A stretch of 64,000 bases of DNA from Variovorax sp. (GTDB lineage Bacteria > Pseudomonadota > Gammaproteobacteria > Burkholderiales > Burkholderiaceae_C), in NCBI GenBank assembly GCA_017744285.1, contig JAGIBP010000011.1, positions 53,844-117,843 on the forward strand, read 5' to 3'. The translations under genes and the position numbers were made by a program. Below, piece after piece: positions 8,184 to 19,444 of this stretch. The notes below the pieces were generated by a model. It was given only the letters and a program-made list of their open reading frames with translations, did no database searches and was not told the DNA's origin. Position 1 is the first letter of the stretch. Each line of letters starts with the position of its first letter.

Positions 8184-9197
8184 ATGAGCACAGACAGCAC
8201 CGAATCGACGTCCGCCTCCACGGCCGAGCTGATGGAACAGATCCTCTATCAGGTCAAGCGCGTCGTCGTCGGCCAGGACCGTTTCCTCGAACGCGTGATG
8301 GTCGCGATGCTGGCCAACGGCCACCTGCTGGTCGAAGGCGTGCCCGGCCTCGCCAAGACGCTGACGGTCAAGACGCTCGCCGACACCGTGCGCGGACAGT
8401 TCAAGCGAATCCAGTTCACGCCCGACCTCGTGCCGGCGGACCTGGTCGGCACGCGCATCTACAACCAGAAGACGGGCGACTTCAGCACCTCGCTGGGGCC
8501 GGTGTTCGCCAACCTGCTCCTGGCCGACGAGATCAACCGCGCGCCGGCCAAGGTGCAGAGCGCGCTGCTCGAAGTGATGCAGGAACGGCAAGTCACGATC
8601 GCGGGCGAGACGCACAAGGTGCCGCGCCCCTTCCTCGTGATGGCGACGCAGAACCCGATCGAGACCGAGGGCACCTACCCGCTGCCCGAGGCGCAGGTGG
8701 ACCGCTTCATGATGAAGGTGCTGGTCGACTACCCCACCGACGAGGAAGAGTTCGTCATCGTCGAGCGCGTGATCGGCCCGCCGGTCGAAGCGGTGCCGGT
8801 CGCGACCACCGACCAGCTCGCCGCGCTGCAGGCCGAGGCGCGGCGCGTCTACGTCGACCCTTCGCTGATCCAGTACGCGGTGCGGCTCATCTCGGCCACG
8901 CGCACGCCCGAGAAGCACGGCCTGAAGGACCTGCGGCGCTTCATCACCTTCGGCGCCAGTCCGCGCGCGAGCATCAACCTGACCGAAGGCGCGCGCGCCC
9001 TGGCGCTGCTGCGCGGCAGAAGCTACGCGCTGCCCGAGGACATGACGGCGCTGGTGCCCGACGTGCTGCGCCACCGCGTCACGCTCTCCTACGAGGGACT
9101 CTCCGAGGGCCTCACGCCGGACGGACTCATCGACAAGATCATGCGGGCCGTGCCCGCACCCGCGAAACCGCTCGAGCATGAAAAGCTGGTGGCCTAG
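8184..9197 (+). CDS. MoxR-family AAA+ ATPase
   Basis: A 337-residue AAA+ ATPase with Walker A GVPGLAKT (about 49-56), Walker B LLLADEIN, sensor 1 ATQNP and the MoxR-specific PEAQVDRF segment. MoxR ATPases act as chaperones that load or activate metal- or calcium-binding complexes, nearly always encoded beside a DUF58 protein and VWA-domain proteins, as here. The next gene starts inside its last codons (20-bp overlap), indicating tight translational coupling. Confidence 0.93.
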   Translation: MSTDSTESTSASTAELMEQILYQVKRVVVGQDRFLERVMVAMLANGHLLVEGVPGLAKTLTVKTLADTVRGQFKRIQFTPDLVPADLVGTRIYNQKTGDFSTSLGPVFANLLLADEINRAPAKVQSALLEVMQERQVTIAGETHKVPRPFLVMATQNPIETEGTYPLPEAQVDRFMMKVLVDYPTDEEEFVIVERVIGPPVEAVPVATTDQLAALQAEARRVYVDPSLIQYAVRLISATRTPEKHGLKDLRRFITFGASPRASINLTEGARALALLRGRSYALPEDMTALVPDVLRHRVTLSYEGLSEGLTPDGLIDKIMRAVPAPAKPLEHEKLVA

Positions 9198-10170
9198 GCG
9201 CGCGCGAGCGGCCAACGACGACGCGCCCGCGGTGGTCGATGCCGCGGCGGGCGGGGTCGAACGGGCGCTGCGCCGGCTCGAATGGACCGTGATCCGCCGC
9301 CTGGACGGCCTGCTGCAGGGCGACTACCGCACGCTGATGCGCGGCACCGGCCTCGACCTGGCGGACCTGCGCGAATACCAGCACCACGACGACGTGCGGC
9401 ACATCGACTGGAACGTCACCGCGCGGCTGCAGACGCCCTACGTGCGCGTCTTCACCGAAGACCGCGAGATGGCGGCCTGGTTCGTGCTCGACCTGAGCCG
9501 CTCGGTCGATTTCGGCTCCGGCACGCGCGCCAAGCGCGAGATCTCGGCCGGCTTCGTCGGAGTGATTGCGCGGCTGCTCACGCGGCACGGCAACCGCGTC
9601 GGCGCGATGGTCTACGGCAACGACGTCGAAGCCGTGATCCCTCCGCGCTGCGGCAGGCGCCACGTGCTGCACCTGATGCACGCGATGGAACGCCGTGCGC
9701 CGCGGGCCGAGACGTTCCAGAAGGGCATGACACGGCTGGCCGACCTGCTGAAGTCCGCCGCCGTGCTGATGCCGCGGCGCTCCACGGTCTTCGTGGTGTC
9801 CGATTTCCTGAGCGAACCCGGCTGGGAGCGCCCCCTCGCCCACCTGGTGCGGCGCCACGACGTGGTCGCGGTGCGCCTGTTCGACCCGCTGGAGCTCGAA
9901 CTGCCCGACCTCGGCCTGGTCCCGCTGCGCGACGCCGAGACCGGCGAGCAGCTGTGGGTCGACACGCATGACTCGGGCTTTCGCAAGCGCTTCGCCCTCC
10001 TCGCGGCCGAGCGCGAAACCGCGTTGCGCGATTCCCTCGCCAAGGTCGGGGTCGACACACTCGAACTCTCGACCGATGATGACCTGGTAGAGGCCATCGT
10101 GCGCTTCGCCGACATGCGCAGGCGGCGCGTACGCACCGGCCCTGCGAACTCGAACGCGGTGGCAGCATGA
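9178..10170 (+). CDS. DUF58 domain-containing protein
   Basis: The 330-residue protein has the DUF58 core DLADLREYQHHDDVRHIDWNVTAR (positions about 60-83; key residues R-Y-D-R-IDW) and then a von Willebrand A-like fold with WFVLDLSRSVDFG as a degenerate MIDAS start. DUF58 proteins are the standard partners of MoxR ATPases in the BatA-type (Bacteroides aerotolerance) set. It overlaps moxR at its start and the VWA gene by 4 bp at its end. Unlike many homologues no N-terminal membrane helices are present, so it is probably cytosolic. Confidence 0.88.
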   Translation: MKSWWPRRARAANDDAPAVVDAAAGGVERALRRLEWTVIRRLDGLLQGDYRTLMRGTGLDLADLREYQHHDDVRHIDWNVTARLQTPYVRVFTEDREMAAWFVLDLSRSVDFGSGTRAKREISAGFVGVIARLLTRHGNRVGAMVYGNDVEAVIPPRCGRRHVLHLMHAMERRAPRAETFQKGMTRLADLLKSAAVLMPRRSTVFVVSDFLSEPGWERPLAHLVRRHDVVAVRLFDPLELELPDLGLVPLRDAETGEQLWVDTHDSGFRKRFALLAAERETALRDSLAKVGVDTLELSTDDDLVEAIVRFADMRRRRVRTGPANSNAVAA

Positions 10171-11207
10171 ACTTTCTTTGGCCTCAATTTCTCTGGTTGC
10201 TGCTGGCGCTGCCCTTGCTGGTGCTGCTGTATCTGTGGCTGCTGCGGCGCAAGAAGAAGCTGGCACTGCGCTACGCGAGCCTGTCGATCGTGCGCGAGGC
10301 GATGGGCGCGGGGCAGACGATCCGCCGGCACATCCCGCCCTTCCTGTTCCTGCTCGCGCTGGCCGCGATGCTGATCGCCGCGGCGCGGCCGATGGCGGTG
10401 GTGGTGCTGCCGTCGAACCAGCAGACCATCATCCTGGCGATGGACGTGTCGGGCAGCATGCGCGCGGCCGACGTGCAGCCGAACCGGCTGGTGGCGGCGC
10501 AGGAGGCGGCCAAGAGCTTCCTGAAGGAACTGCCGCGCACCGTGAAGGTCGGCGTGGTCGCGTTCGCGGGCAGCGCGCAGGTCGCCCAGCTGCCCACCAC
10601 CAACCGCGAAGACCTGATCACGGCGATCGACTCCTTCCAGCTGCAGCGCGCGACCGCGACCGGCAACGCAATCGTGGTGTCGCTCGCCACGCTCTTCCCC
10701 GACGCCGGCATCGACATCTCGGACTTCGGCCCGCAAAGCCGCGAGAAGGGCGTGCCGATCGACCGCGCGGGCAAGCAGCCGCAAAAGGAATTCACGCCGG
10801 TCGCGCCGGGCTCCTACACCTCGGCGGCGATCATCATGCTGACCGACGGCCAGCGCACCACGGGCGTCGATCCGCTCGATGCGGCCAAGGCCGCGGCCGA
10901 CCGGGGCGTGCGCGTGTACACGGTGGGCATCGGCACCGTCGACGGCGAGACCATCGGCTTCGAAGGCTGGTCGATGCGCGTGCGGCTCGACGAGGAAACG
11001 CTCAAGGCGATCGCCAACAAGACGAGCGCCGAGTATTTCTATGCCGGCACCGCCCACGACCTGAAGAAGGTCTACAACACCCTGAGCTCGCGCCTGGTCG
11101 TCGAGAAGAAAGAGACCGAGATCTCGGCGCTCTTCGCGATGGGCGCGGCCGCGCTCGCGCTGCTGTCGGCCGGCCTCTCGCTGCTCTGGTTCAACCGCAT
11201 CCTCTGA
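10167..11207 (+). CDS. BatA-like von Willebrand factor A domain membrane protein
   Basis: 346 residues with two N-terminal transmembrane helices (about 5-28 and 55-75), a VWA domain carrying an intact MIDAS (DVSGS motif after IILAM, and LTDGQRTTG), and a C-terminal transmembrane helix (AMGAAALALLSAGLSLLWF). The MIDAS binds divalent metal and a ligand protein in the periplasm. It is the last gene of the protease-moxR-DUF58-VWA unit; no second VWA or TPR gene (BatB/BatC) follows. Confidence 0.88.
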   Translation: MNFLWPQFLWLLLALPLLVLLYLWLLRRKKKLALRYASLSIVREAMGAGQTIRRHIPPFLFLLALAAMLIAAARPMAVVVLPSNQQTIILAMDVSGSMRAADVQPNRLVAAQEAAKSFLKELPRTVKVGVVAFAGSAQVAQLPTTNREDLITAIDSFQLQRATATGNAIVVSLATLFPDAGIDISDFGPQSREKGVPIDRAGKQPQKEFTPVAPGSYTSAAIIMLTDGQRTTGVDPLDAAKAAADRGVRVYTVGIGTVDGETIGFEGWSMRVRLDEETLKAIANKTSAEYFYAGTAHDLKKVYNTLSSRLVVEKKETEISALFAMGAAALALLSAGLSLLWFNRIL

Positions 11208-11362
11208 GCATCTCTCGCGCACCTGCACCTTCGGGCAACGAAGGCTGCCCTCAGGGCGCGTAGGCGCGCGCCTTCGTCCCCGCAATAATTTCCCACGCCC
11301 CGGCCCCGCCGAGGCAGGGGAGCCAGGACCGCAACGATGCGGCGGCACGAAGGAACAGCCCG
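11208..11362 (+). promoter_or_regulatory. structured leader upstream of the aspartate exchanger genes
   Basis: The 155-bp spacer contains an imperfect long hairpin whose outer arms are ACGAAGGC (11238-11245) and GCCTTCGT (11270-11277), with smaller GC-rich stems inside. No T-run follows, so it is not a standard terminator; it could be a Rho-dependent end of the VWA operon or part of the 5' leader of the exchanger genes. No known riboswitch is recognised. Confidence 0.25.
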
Positions 11363-13081
11363 GTGAGCAGCAGCGAGCTCGTGGACATACTCAGGACCCA
11401 TCCCGAAATAGCGCTCTTCCTGGTGCTGGCCCTCGGCCATGCCTTCGGCCAGATCCGCTTCGGCCCCATCCAGCTCGGCGGCGTCTGCGGCACACTCATC
11501 GTCGCGCTGCTCGTGGGACAGCTGGGCATCACGCTCGACAACGGCGTGAAGAACGTGTTCTTCATGCTCTTCATCTTCGCGCTCGGCTACGCCGGCGGAC
11601 CGCAGTTCTTCGCCAACCTCGATGCCAAGGGGCTGCGCATGGGGCTCCTGTGCCTCATCGAAGTGGTGGCGGTGATCGCGCTGGTGCTCGCGGCCGCGAG
11701 CTTCTTCGGCTTCGACCAGGGCACCGCCGCCGGGCTGATGGCCGGCGCGGCCACCGAGTCGGCGGTGGTCGGCACCGCGACGGATGCGATCTCCAAGCTG
11801 AGCCTGCCGCCCGACGAGATCCGTCAGCTCCAGGCCAACGTGGTGACCGCGTACTCGATCACCTACGTCTTCGGGCTGATCGCGATCGTGGTGATCACGA
11901 GCCAGGTCTTCCCGCTGCTGATGCGCATCGACCTGCGCGAGGAAGCCGACAAGCTCTGGCGCTCGATGGGCGGCCATGAGGACGACGACGGCGCCACGCT
12001 CGCCGCCCCCGAGATGGTGGGCCGGGTGTTCGACGTCACCACGGGCCGGGATCGCACCGTCGGCGAGCTGATGGACCCCTTCAAGCGCCGCGTCGGCATC
12101 GAGCGCGTGCTGCGCGACGGCCAATCGATGGACATCGGCGCCGCGCTGCGCCTTGCAGCAGGCGACCGCGTGCTGGTGGTCGGCCAGCGCGCGGCGATGG
12201 TCGAGGTGGCGGCCCTCATCGGACCGGAACGGGCCGACACCGCCGAGCTCGACGCGGTGATCGAGACCGTCGAGGTCATGCTGACCCAGCCCGAGTGGAT
12301 CGACCGCCAGCTGCGCGACCTCAAGGCCGACCGCCGCGGCGCGATCGACGCGCTGCCGAGATTGCCGCAGAACCTGCACGTGGTCGGCGTGGTCCGCGAC
12401 GGCCACGCGATGCCGCTGCTGCCGGACCTGCGGTTGAAGAAGCGCGACGTGCTGAAGCTCTACGGCCCCGCCGCCGACATGCCGAAGGCGGTCCCGCTCT
12501 TCGGCCTGCGCGTGATCCGTTCGACGCGCAGCAACATCAGCTACATGGCCGCCGGCATCCTGCTCGGGGTCTTCATCGGTGGCTTCAGCCTGAAGATCGG
12601 CGGCATCCCGTTCGCGCTCGGCACGGGCGGCGGCGCGCTGCTCACCGGACTCGTGTTCGGCTGGTTCCAGGCGCGCAACCCGCATCGGCTGAGCATTCCC
12701 GAGGGCGCGCTCGCGCTCATGAAGGACATCGGCCTGGCGACCTTCATCGCCTGCGTGGGACTCGCCTCGGGGCCGCAGGCGCTCACGCTGATCCGCAAGT
12801 TCGGCGTGGCGCTGCCGCTGCTGGGCATCGCGATCGCGCTGGTGCCGGCGTGCATCTCGCTCTTCGTCGGGCGCCGCCTGCTCAAGCTCGAGGCCCCGGT
12901 GCTGCTGGGCGCGATCGCGGGCCAGCAGTGCAGCACGCCGGCGCTCAGCGCGATCCAGAACGTGGCGGGCAACACCACGCCGCTGCTGGGCTACACGATC
13001 ACCTACGCGATCTCGAACGTGATCCTGCCGCTGATGGGCCCGCTGATCGTGGGCCTGGTCGGCGCGCTGCACGCGCAGTGA
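11363..13081 (+). CDS. aspartate:alanine exchanger family transporter (first copy)
   Basis: A 572-residue member of the AAEx family (AspT/YidE/YbjL). The architecture is two homologous membrane halves (about 1-190 and 390-572, each starting PEIALFLVLALGHAFGQIRFG-like or containing GGFSLKIGGIPFALGTGGGALL) separated by two soluble TrkA-C-like domains (about 200-370). AspT exchanges external aspartate for internal alanine; with decarboxylation inside the cell the cycle exports net charge. GTG at 11363 follows AAGGA at 9-nt spacing. The gene is followed by a paralogue and by aspartate 4-decarboxylase, which strongly supports the substrate. Confidence 0.85.
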   Translation: MSSSELVDILRTHPEIALFLVLALGHAFGQIRFGPIQLGGVCGTLIVALLVGQLGITLDNGVKNVFFMLFIFALGYAGGPQFFANLDAKGLRMGLLCLIEVVAVIALVLAAASFFGFDQGTAAGLMAGAATESAVVGTATDAISKLSLPPDEIRQLQANVVTAYSITYVFGLIAIVVITSQVFPLLMRIDLREEADKLWRSMGGHEDDDGATLAAPEMVGRVFDVTTGRDRTVGELMDPFKRRVGIERVLRDGQSMDIGAALRLAAGDRVLVVGQRAAMVEVAALIGPERADTAELDAVIETVEVMLTQPEWIDRQLRDLKADRRGAIDALPRLPQNLHVVGVVRDGHAMPLLPDLRLKKRDVLKLYGPAADMPKAVPLFGLRVIRSTRSNISYMAAGILLGVFIGGFSLKIGGIPFALGTGGGALLTGLVFGWFQARNPHRLSIPEGALALMKDIGLATFIACVGLASGPQALTLIRKFGVALPLLGIAIALVPACISLFVGRRLLKLEAPVLLGAIAGQQCSTPALSAIQNVAGNTTPLLGYTITYAISNVILPLMGPLIVGLVGALHAQ

Positions 13082-13124
13082 GCCAGCAGACAACAACCCA
13101 GCAAGCCTCGAAAGGATCCGGACC

Positions 13125-14813
13125 ATGGAATGGCTGCACGACGTCTTCAAGCGCTCGCCGGAGATGGCGCTCTTCCTCTCGCTTTCCGTCGGCTACGCCA
13201 TCGGCAAGCTCAAGTTCGGCAAGTTCCAGCTCGGCGGCGTGGCGGGCTCGCTGCTCGTCGCGGTGGTCGTCAGCCAGGTGGGCGTGGAGGTCGACGCCGG
13301 GGTGAAGGCGGTGCTCTTCGCCCTCTTCATCTACGCGGTGGGCTTCGAAAGCGGGCCGCAGTTCTTCAGCTCCCTGGGCAAGCAGTCGCTCAAGGAAATC
13401 GTGCTCGCCGTGGTGATGGCGGCCACCGGCCTGCTGACCGTGCTCGTCATGGCGAAGATGTTCTCGCTCGACAAGGGGCTCGCCGCGGGCGTGGCGGCCG
13501 GCGGGCTCACGCAGTCGGCCATCATCGGCACGGCGGGCGACGCGATCGCCAAGCTCGGCCTCTCGGCCGACGAGACCCGCAGGCTGCAGGCCAACGTGGC
13601 GATCGGCTACGCGGTGACCTACGTGTTCGGCTCCTTCGGCGCGATCATCGTGTGCGTCAACATCCTGCCGAAGTTCATGGGGCGCTCGATCCGCGACGAC
13701 GCGATCGCCGCCGAGACCGCGATGCAGGCCGGCCGGGCGGCCCTCGGCCCCGACCAGTCGGCCGCCGCGCCCGCGCTGGTGGGCCGCATCTACGAACTCG
13801 CGAGCGACGCGGGCCGCACCGTGTCCGAGATCGAGTACGAGACGCCCGACACCACCATCACCATCGAGCGCATCAAGCGCGGGGGCAAGTTCATCGAGGT
13901 CGGGCCCGAGCTGCGGCTGCAGAAGGGCGACATCGTGCTGGTGGTCGGCCGGCGCGAGGCGGTCGTCCGCGCCGCATCGATGTTCGGCCGCGAGCTGTTC
14001 GACGTCGAAGGCATGGAGCTCACCATGCAGCGGCGCGAGATCGTGCTGGCCAACAAGGCACTGGCGCAGAAGACCATCGGCCAGATCCGCGACGCGACCA
14101 CGAGCGCCACGCGGCATGGCATCTTCCTCGTGAGCATCAGCCGCGGCGGCAAGACATTGCCGCTCGCGAACGACACCACGGTGCAGCTGGGCGACACGGT
14201 GACCCTCTTCGGCGCCGAGCAGGACCTCAAGCGCGTGTCGGCGCGCATCGGCGAGGCCATCGTGCAGACGACCAAGACCGACTTCGTCTATCTCGGCGCG
14301 GGCCTGGTGGTCGGCCTGCTGATCGGCCTGGTCAGCGTGAAGCTCGGCGACATTCCGCTCACGCTCGGCAGCGGCGGCGGCGCGCTGCTCTCGGGGCTGA
14401 TCTTCGGCTGGTACCGGTCGCGGCGGCAGACCTTCGGCGCGCTGCCGTCCGCCGCCGGCCAGCTGCTCAAGGACCTCGGCCTCGCGGGCTTCGTGGCGGT
14501 GGTGGGGCTGTCGTCGGGCCTGCAGGCGGTCGAGACCATCAAGGCCCAGGGCCTGACCATCTTCATCGTCGGCGTGATCGTGACGATCGTGCCGATGATC
14601 ATCACGATGCTGATCGGCCGCTGGCTGCTGCGCTACGACAACGTGGCGGTCTTCGCGGGCGCGCTCTCGGGCTCGCGCAGCGCCAACCCCGCCTTCGGCG
14701 AAGTGCTCGACAAGGCCGAGAACTCGATCCCGACCGTTCCGTTCGCGATCACCTACGCGCTGGCCAACGTGCTCTTGACGCTGCTCGGCCCGCTGATCGT
14801 GGCGCTGGCCTGA
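13125..14813 (+). CDS. aspartate:alanine exchanger family transporter (second copy)
   Basis: 562 residues with the same plan as the preceding gene: N-terminal membrane half (PEMALFLSLSVGYAIGKLKFG), central pair of TrkA-C-like domains (VGRIYELASDAGRTVSEIE... and LANDTTVQLGDTVTLFG) and C-terminal membrane half (KLGDIPLTLGSGGGALLSGL). An AAAGGAT-type ribosome site lies ahead of the ATG. The two copies are clearly diverged, so they either form a heteromer or differ in affinity or substrate. The decarboxylase gene starts 51 bp downstream. Confidence 0.85.
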   Translation: MEWLHDVFKRSPEMALFLSLSVGYAIGKLKFGKFQLGGVAGSLLVAVVVSQVGVEVDAGVKAVLFALFIYAVGFESGPQFFSSLGKQSLKEIVLAVVMAATGLLTVLVMAKMFSLDKGLAAGVAAGGLTQSAIIGTAGDAIAKLGLSADETRRLQANVAIGYAVTYVFGSFGAIIVCVNILPKFMGRSIRDDAIAAETAMQAGRAALGPDQSAAAPALVGRIYELASDAGRTVSEIEYETPDTTITIERIKRGGKFIEVGPELRLQKGDIVLVVGRREAVVRAASMFGRELFDVEGMELTMQRREIVLANKALAQKTIGQIRDATTSATRHGIFLVSISRGGKTLPLANDTTVQLGDTVTLFGAEQDLKRVSARIGEAIVQTTKTDFVYLGAGLVVGLLIGLVSVKLGDIPLTLGSGGGALLSGLIFGWYRSRRQTFGALPSAAGQLLKDLGLAGFVAVVGLSSGLQAVETIKAQGLTIFIVGVIVTIVPMIITMLIGRWLLRYDNVAVFAGALSGSRSANPAFGEVLDKAENSIPTVPFAITYALANVLLTLLGPLIVALA

Positions 14814-16487
<1,674 letters not shown>

Positions 16488-16502
16488 GCGCGGCGCGTTC
16501 GA

Positions 16503-17198
16503 TCAGCCCGCCAGCCGCCCCGCGACGAGCCGCAGCACGCGGTCGCACTTCGCGGCCAGGCTTTCGTCGTGCGTCACCATCACGAAGGCGGTGCGGCGCT
16601 CGTGCGCCAGGCGCAGCATCAGGGCGAACACCGCATCGGCCGTCGCGCGGTCGAGGTTGCCGGTGGGCTCGTCGGCCAGCACGCAGTCGGGCTGGGTGAC
16701 CAGCGCGCGCGCGATGGCGACGCGCTGGCGCTCGCCGCCGGAGAGCTCCGCCGGGCGGTGCGCCAGCCGCTCGCCCAGGCCCACCGCGCGCAACATCTCG
16801 GCCGCGGCCCGGTGGGCTTCTTCCTGCGGCATGCGGCGGATGCGCAGCGGCATCGCGACGTTGTCGAGCGCGGTGAACTCCGGCAGCAAATGGTGGAACT
16901 GGTAGACGAAGCCCAGGTGCATGTTGCGCAGGCGGCCCTGCTCGGCCGCATCGACGTGCGCCATGTTCTCGCCGTGCAGCTCGACGCTGCCGCCGGTGGG
17001 CGCGTCGAGGCCGCCCATCAGGTGCAGCAGCGTGCTCTTGCCCGAGCCCGAGGCGCCGACGATGGCCAGCGTCTCGCCCGCGTGCACGTCGAGGTCGATG
17101 CCGTGCAGCACGGTGAGGTCGATGCTGCGGCCTTCGTGGAAACGCTTGGTCAGGCCGCGCACGCGCAGCACCACGTCGTTGTTGGCGGCGTCACTCAT
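16503..17198 (-). CDS. lolD: LolD lipoprotein-releasing ABC transporter ATPase
   Basis: 231 residues with Walker [11 protein letters not shown]-loop [10 protein letters not shown], the ABC signature [10 protein letters not shown] and Walker [13 protein letters not shown]. The [15 protein letters not shown] segment is typical of LolD, the ATPase that powers release of outer-membrane lipoproteins to LolA. The ATG at 17198 overlaps the end of lolC by 8 bp, which is preferred over the longer start at 17225. It is convergent with aspD. Confidence 0.92.
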   Translation of the reverse strand: MSDAANNDVVLRVRGLTKRFHEGRSIDLTVLHGIDLDVHAGETLAIVGASGSGKSTLLHLMGGLDAPTGGSVELHGENMAHVDAAEQGRLRNMHLGFVYQFHHLLPEFTALDNVAMPLRIRRMPQEEAHRAAAEMLRAVGLGERLAHRPAELSGGERQRVAIARALVTQPDCVLADEPTGNLDRATADAVFALMLRLAHERRTAFVMVTHDESLAAKCDRVLRLVAGRLAG

Positions 17199-18447
17199 AG
17201 CGCAGGGCCTCGGCGGGGTTGACACGGCTGGCGCGCCAGCTCGGGTAGAGCGTGGCGACGAAAGCCAGGATCAGCGAGATCACGGTGATCGGCACGATGT
17301 CGCCGCGCTGCGGATCGCTCGGCATCTTGCTGATGAGGTAGATGTCCTTGGGCAGGAAGCTGGCATGGAAGAGGCGCTCCAGCGCCGGCACGATCACGTC
17401 GATGTTGTAGGCGATGCCCAGCCCGAGCAGCAGGCCGGCGAGCGTGCCCATGACGCCCACCATCGCGCCTTGCACCACGAAGATGCCCATGATGCTTTTC
17501 GGGCTCGACCCCAGCGTCCGCAGGATCGCGATGTCGGCGCGCTTGTCGGTCACGGTCATGACCAGCGTCGAGACGAGGTTGAACGCCGCCACCGCGACGA
17601 TCAGCGTGAGGATGATGAACATCATGCGCTTCTCGACCTGCACCGCCGCGAACCAGGTCTTGTTGGCGCGTGTCCAGTCGCGCACGAGGAACTGGCCCGG
17701 CAGCGTCGCGGCCAGTTCCTCGGCCACTTCGCGCGCCTGGTGCAGGTCCTTGAGCTTCAGGCGCACGCCGCTCGGGCCTTCGAGGCGGAAGATGCGCGCG
17801 GCGTCCTGCTCGTGGATCATCGCGAGCGAGGAGTCGTATTCGTAGTGGCCCGAATCGAAGGTGCCCACCACGGTGAACTGCTTGAGGCGCGGCACCACGC
17901 CGGCCGGCGTGACCTGCCCGCCCGGCGCGATCAGCGTGACCTGGTCGCCCTCGCGCACGTAGAGCGAGCGCGCAAGCTCCACGCCCAGCACGATGCCGAA
18001 CTCGCCGGGCACCAGCTTGTCCAGCGCGCCGTGCTGCGTGGTCGTCGAGAGGTCGGTGACCTGCGCTTCCAGCTTCGGCTCGATGCCGCGGACGATCGCG
18101 CCCTTCATGTCCTCGCCGCGCGCGATCAGCGCCTGCGCGGCGATGAAGGGTGCCACGCCGACGACCTGCGGATTCTTGCGCGCGTCGGCCATGATCGCGT
18201 CGAGGTCGCCGAGCGCCTGGCCGTCGCGCGAGAAGATCTCGATGTGGGAAATCACGCCGAGCATGCGGTCGGTCACCTCCTTCTGGAAGCCGTTCATGAC
18301 GCTGAGCACGATGATCAGCGCCGCGACGCCGAGCGCGATGCCGAGCATCGACACGCCCGAGATGAAGGAGATGAAGCCGTTGCGCCGCGTCGCCCGGCCC
18401 GCGCGCGTGTAGCGCCAGCCGAGTTGCAGTTCGTAGGGGAGTCGCAT
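17191..18447 (-). CDS. lolC: LolC/LolE-type lipoprotein-releasing ABC permease
   Basis: A 418-residue FtsX/LolCE-family permease: N-terminal elbow [13 protein letters not shown], first transmembrane helix at about 22-45, a large periplasmic domain (about 50-265) and three more helices in the C-terminal third ([52 protein letters not shown]). It forms the inner-membrane channel with LolD. Only one permease gene is present, so it probably works as a homodimer or the second permease is elsewhere. The ATG at 18447 gives the conserved MRLPYELQ start. It is divergent from the recJ pair, 35 bp apart. Confidence 0.9.
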   Translation of the reverse strand: MRLPYELQLGWRYTRAGRATRRNGFISFISGVSMLGIALGVAALIIVLSVMNGFQKEVTDRMLGVISHIEIFSRDGQALGDLDAIMADARKNPQVVGVAPFIAAQALIARGEDMKGAIVRGIEPKLEAQVTDLSTTTQHGALDKLVPGEFGIVLGVELARSLYVREGDQVTLIAPGGQVTPAGVVPRLKQFTVVGTFDSGHYEYDSSLAMIHEQDAARIFRLEGPSGVRLKLKDLHQAREVAEELAATLPGQFLVRDWTRANKTWFAAVQVEKRMMFIILTLIVAVAAFNLVSTLVMTVTDKRADIAILRTLGSSPKSIMGIFVVQGAMVGVMGTLAGLLLGLGIAYNIDVIVPALERLFHASFLPKDIYLISKMPSDPQRGDIVPITVISLILAFVATLYPSWRASRVNPAEALRYE

Positions 18448-18482
18448 AGGGGGGCCATTCTGGCATCCCGGACAATAGGCCC

Positions 18483-19442
18483 ATGTCAGTGCCGTTCTCT
18501 CCCCGCCATCTGCTGATTCCCTTTGCCGGCCGCGGCTCGCCCGCCTGCCGCGAGGCACTGGCGGGGCTGCGGCTGCCCAGGATCGAAGCCCTGCTCTCGC
18601 GGCTGACGCTGGTGGACGAGGATCTCCAGGACGACACGACGCTGTCGCCGCCGCACGAACGCGCGCTGGCGCGCGCCCTCGGCATCGCGGCCCAGGACGG
18701 CTGCATTCCCTGGGCGGCGCTGGAAGCCCGCCGCCTCGGCCTCCCGGCCGCCGATGCCGCTTGGGGCGCCGCCACGCTCTGCCACTGGCAGGTGGGCATC
18801 GACGACGTGGTGCTCGGCGATCCCTCGGCCATCGAGATCGATCAGGCCGAATCCGCCGCGCTCCTCGCGGTCGCCCAGCCTTTCTTCGCCGAGGACGGCA
18901 TCGCGCTGCATGCGTCGTCCGAGCCCGGCCGGTGGCTGGCGAGCGGCCCGGTCTTCGACGGCCTCGCGACGGCCTCGATCGATCGCGCCGTGGGCTGGCC
19001 GATCGCGCAGTGGTCGCCGCTGTCGGACGCGGCGCGCCCCCTGCGCCGGCTGCAGAACGAGATGCAGATGCTGCTCTACACCGAGCGCGTGAACGACGAG
19101 CGCGCCGCGCGCGGCGCGCCGCCCATCAACTCGTTCTGGTTGAGCGGCACCGGCCGCCTTCCCCAAGGCGCCGCCACGGCCACGCCGCCGGAAGTGGCCG
19201 ACGCCCTGCGCGGCCCCGCGCTGCGCGATGACGGCGCCGCATGGGCCGCGGCCTGGCAGGCGCTCGACGCCGGCCCGGTCGCAAAGCTGCTGGCCGAGGC
19301 CGAGCGCGGCCAGGGCGTGTCGCTCACGCTGTGCGGCGATCGCGGTGCACGCCGCTTCGAGGCGCAGTCGCGCGGCTTCTCCGGGTGGGCCAAGGGCCTC
19401 TTCAAGCGGCCGGACGCTGCCTCGGTCCTGGAGGCCCTGTGA
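18483..19442 (+). CDS. conserved protein encoded directly before recJ
   Basis: 319 residues beginning with HLLIPFAGRGSPACREALAGLRLP and carrying LSPPHERALARALG at about 58-71 and CHWQVGIDDVVLGDP near 100-115. No signal peptide or membrane helix is visible. Homologues sit next to recJ in Comamonadaceae and some are named phosphoglycerate mutase-like, but I see no metal-binding or phosphoserine motif that proves this. Only 2 bp separate its stop from the recJ ATG, so the two are co-translated. Function unknown. Confidence 0.7.
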   Translation: MSVPFSPRHLLIPFAGRGSPACREALAGLRLPRIEALLSRLTLVDEDLQDDTTLSPPHERALARALGIAAQDGCIPWAALEARRLGLPAADAAWGAATLCHWQVGIDDVVLGDPSAIEIDQAESAALLAVAQPFFAEDGIALHASSEPGRWLASGPVFDGLATASIDRAVGWPIAQWSPLSDAARPLRRLQNEMQMLLYTERVNDERAARGAPPINSFWLSGTGRLPQGAATATPPEVADALRGPALRDDGAAWAAAWQALDAGPVAKLLAEAERGQGVSLTLCGDRGARRFEAQSRGFSGWAKGLFKRPDAASVLEAL

Positions 19443-19444
19443 CC

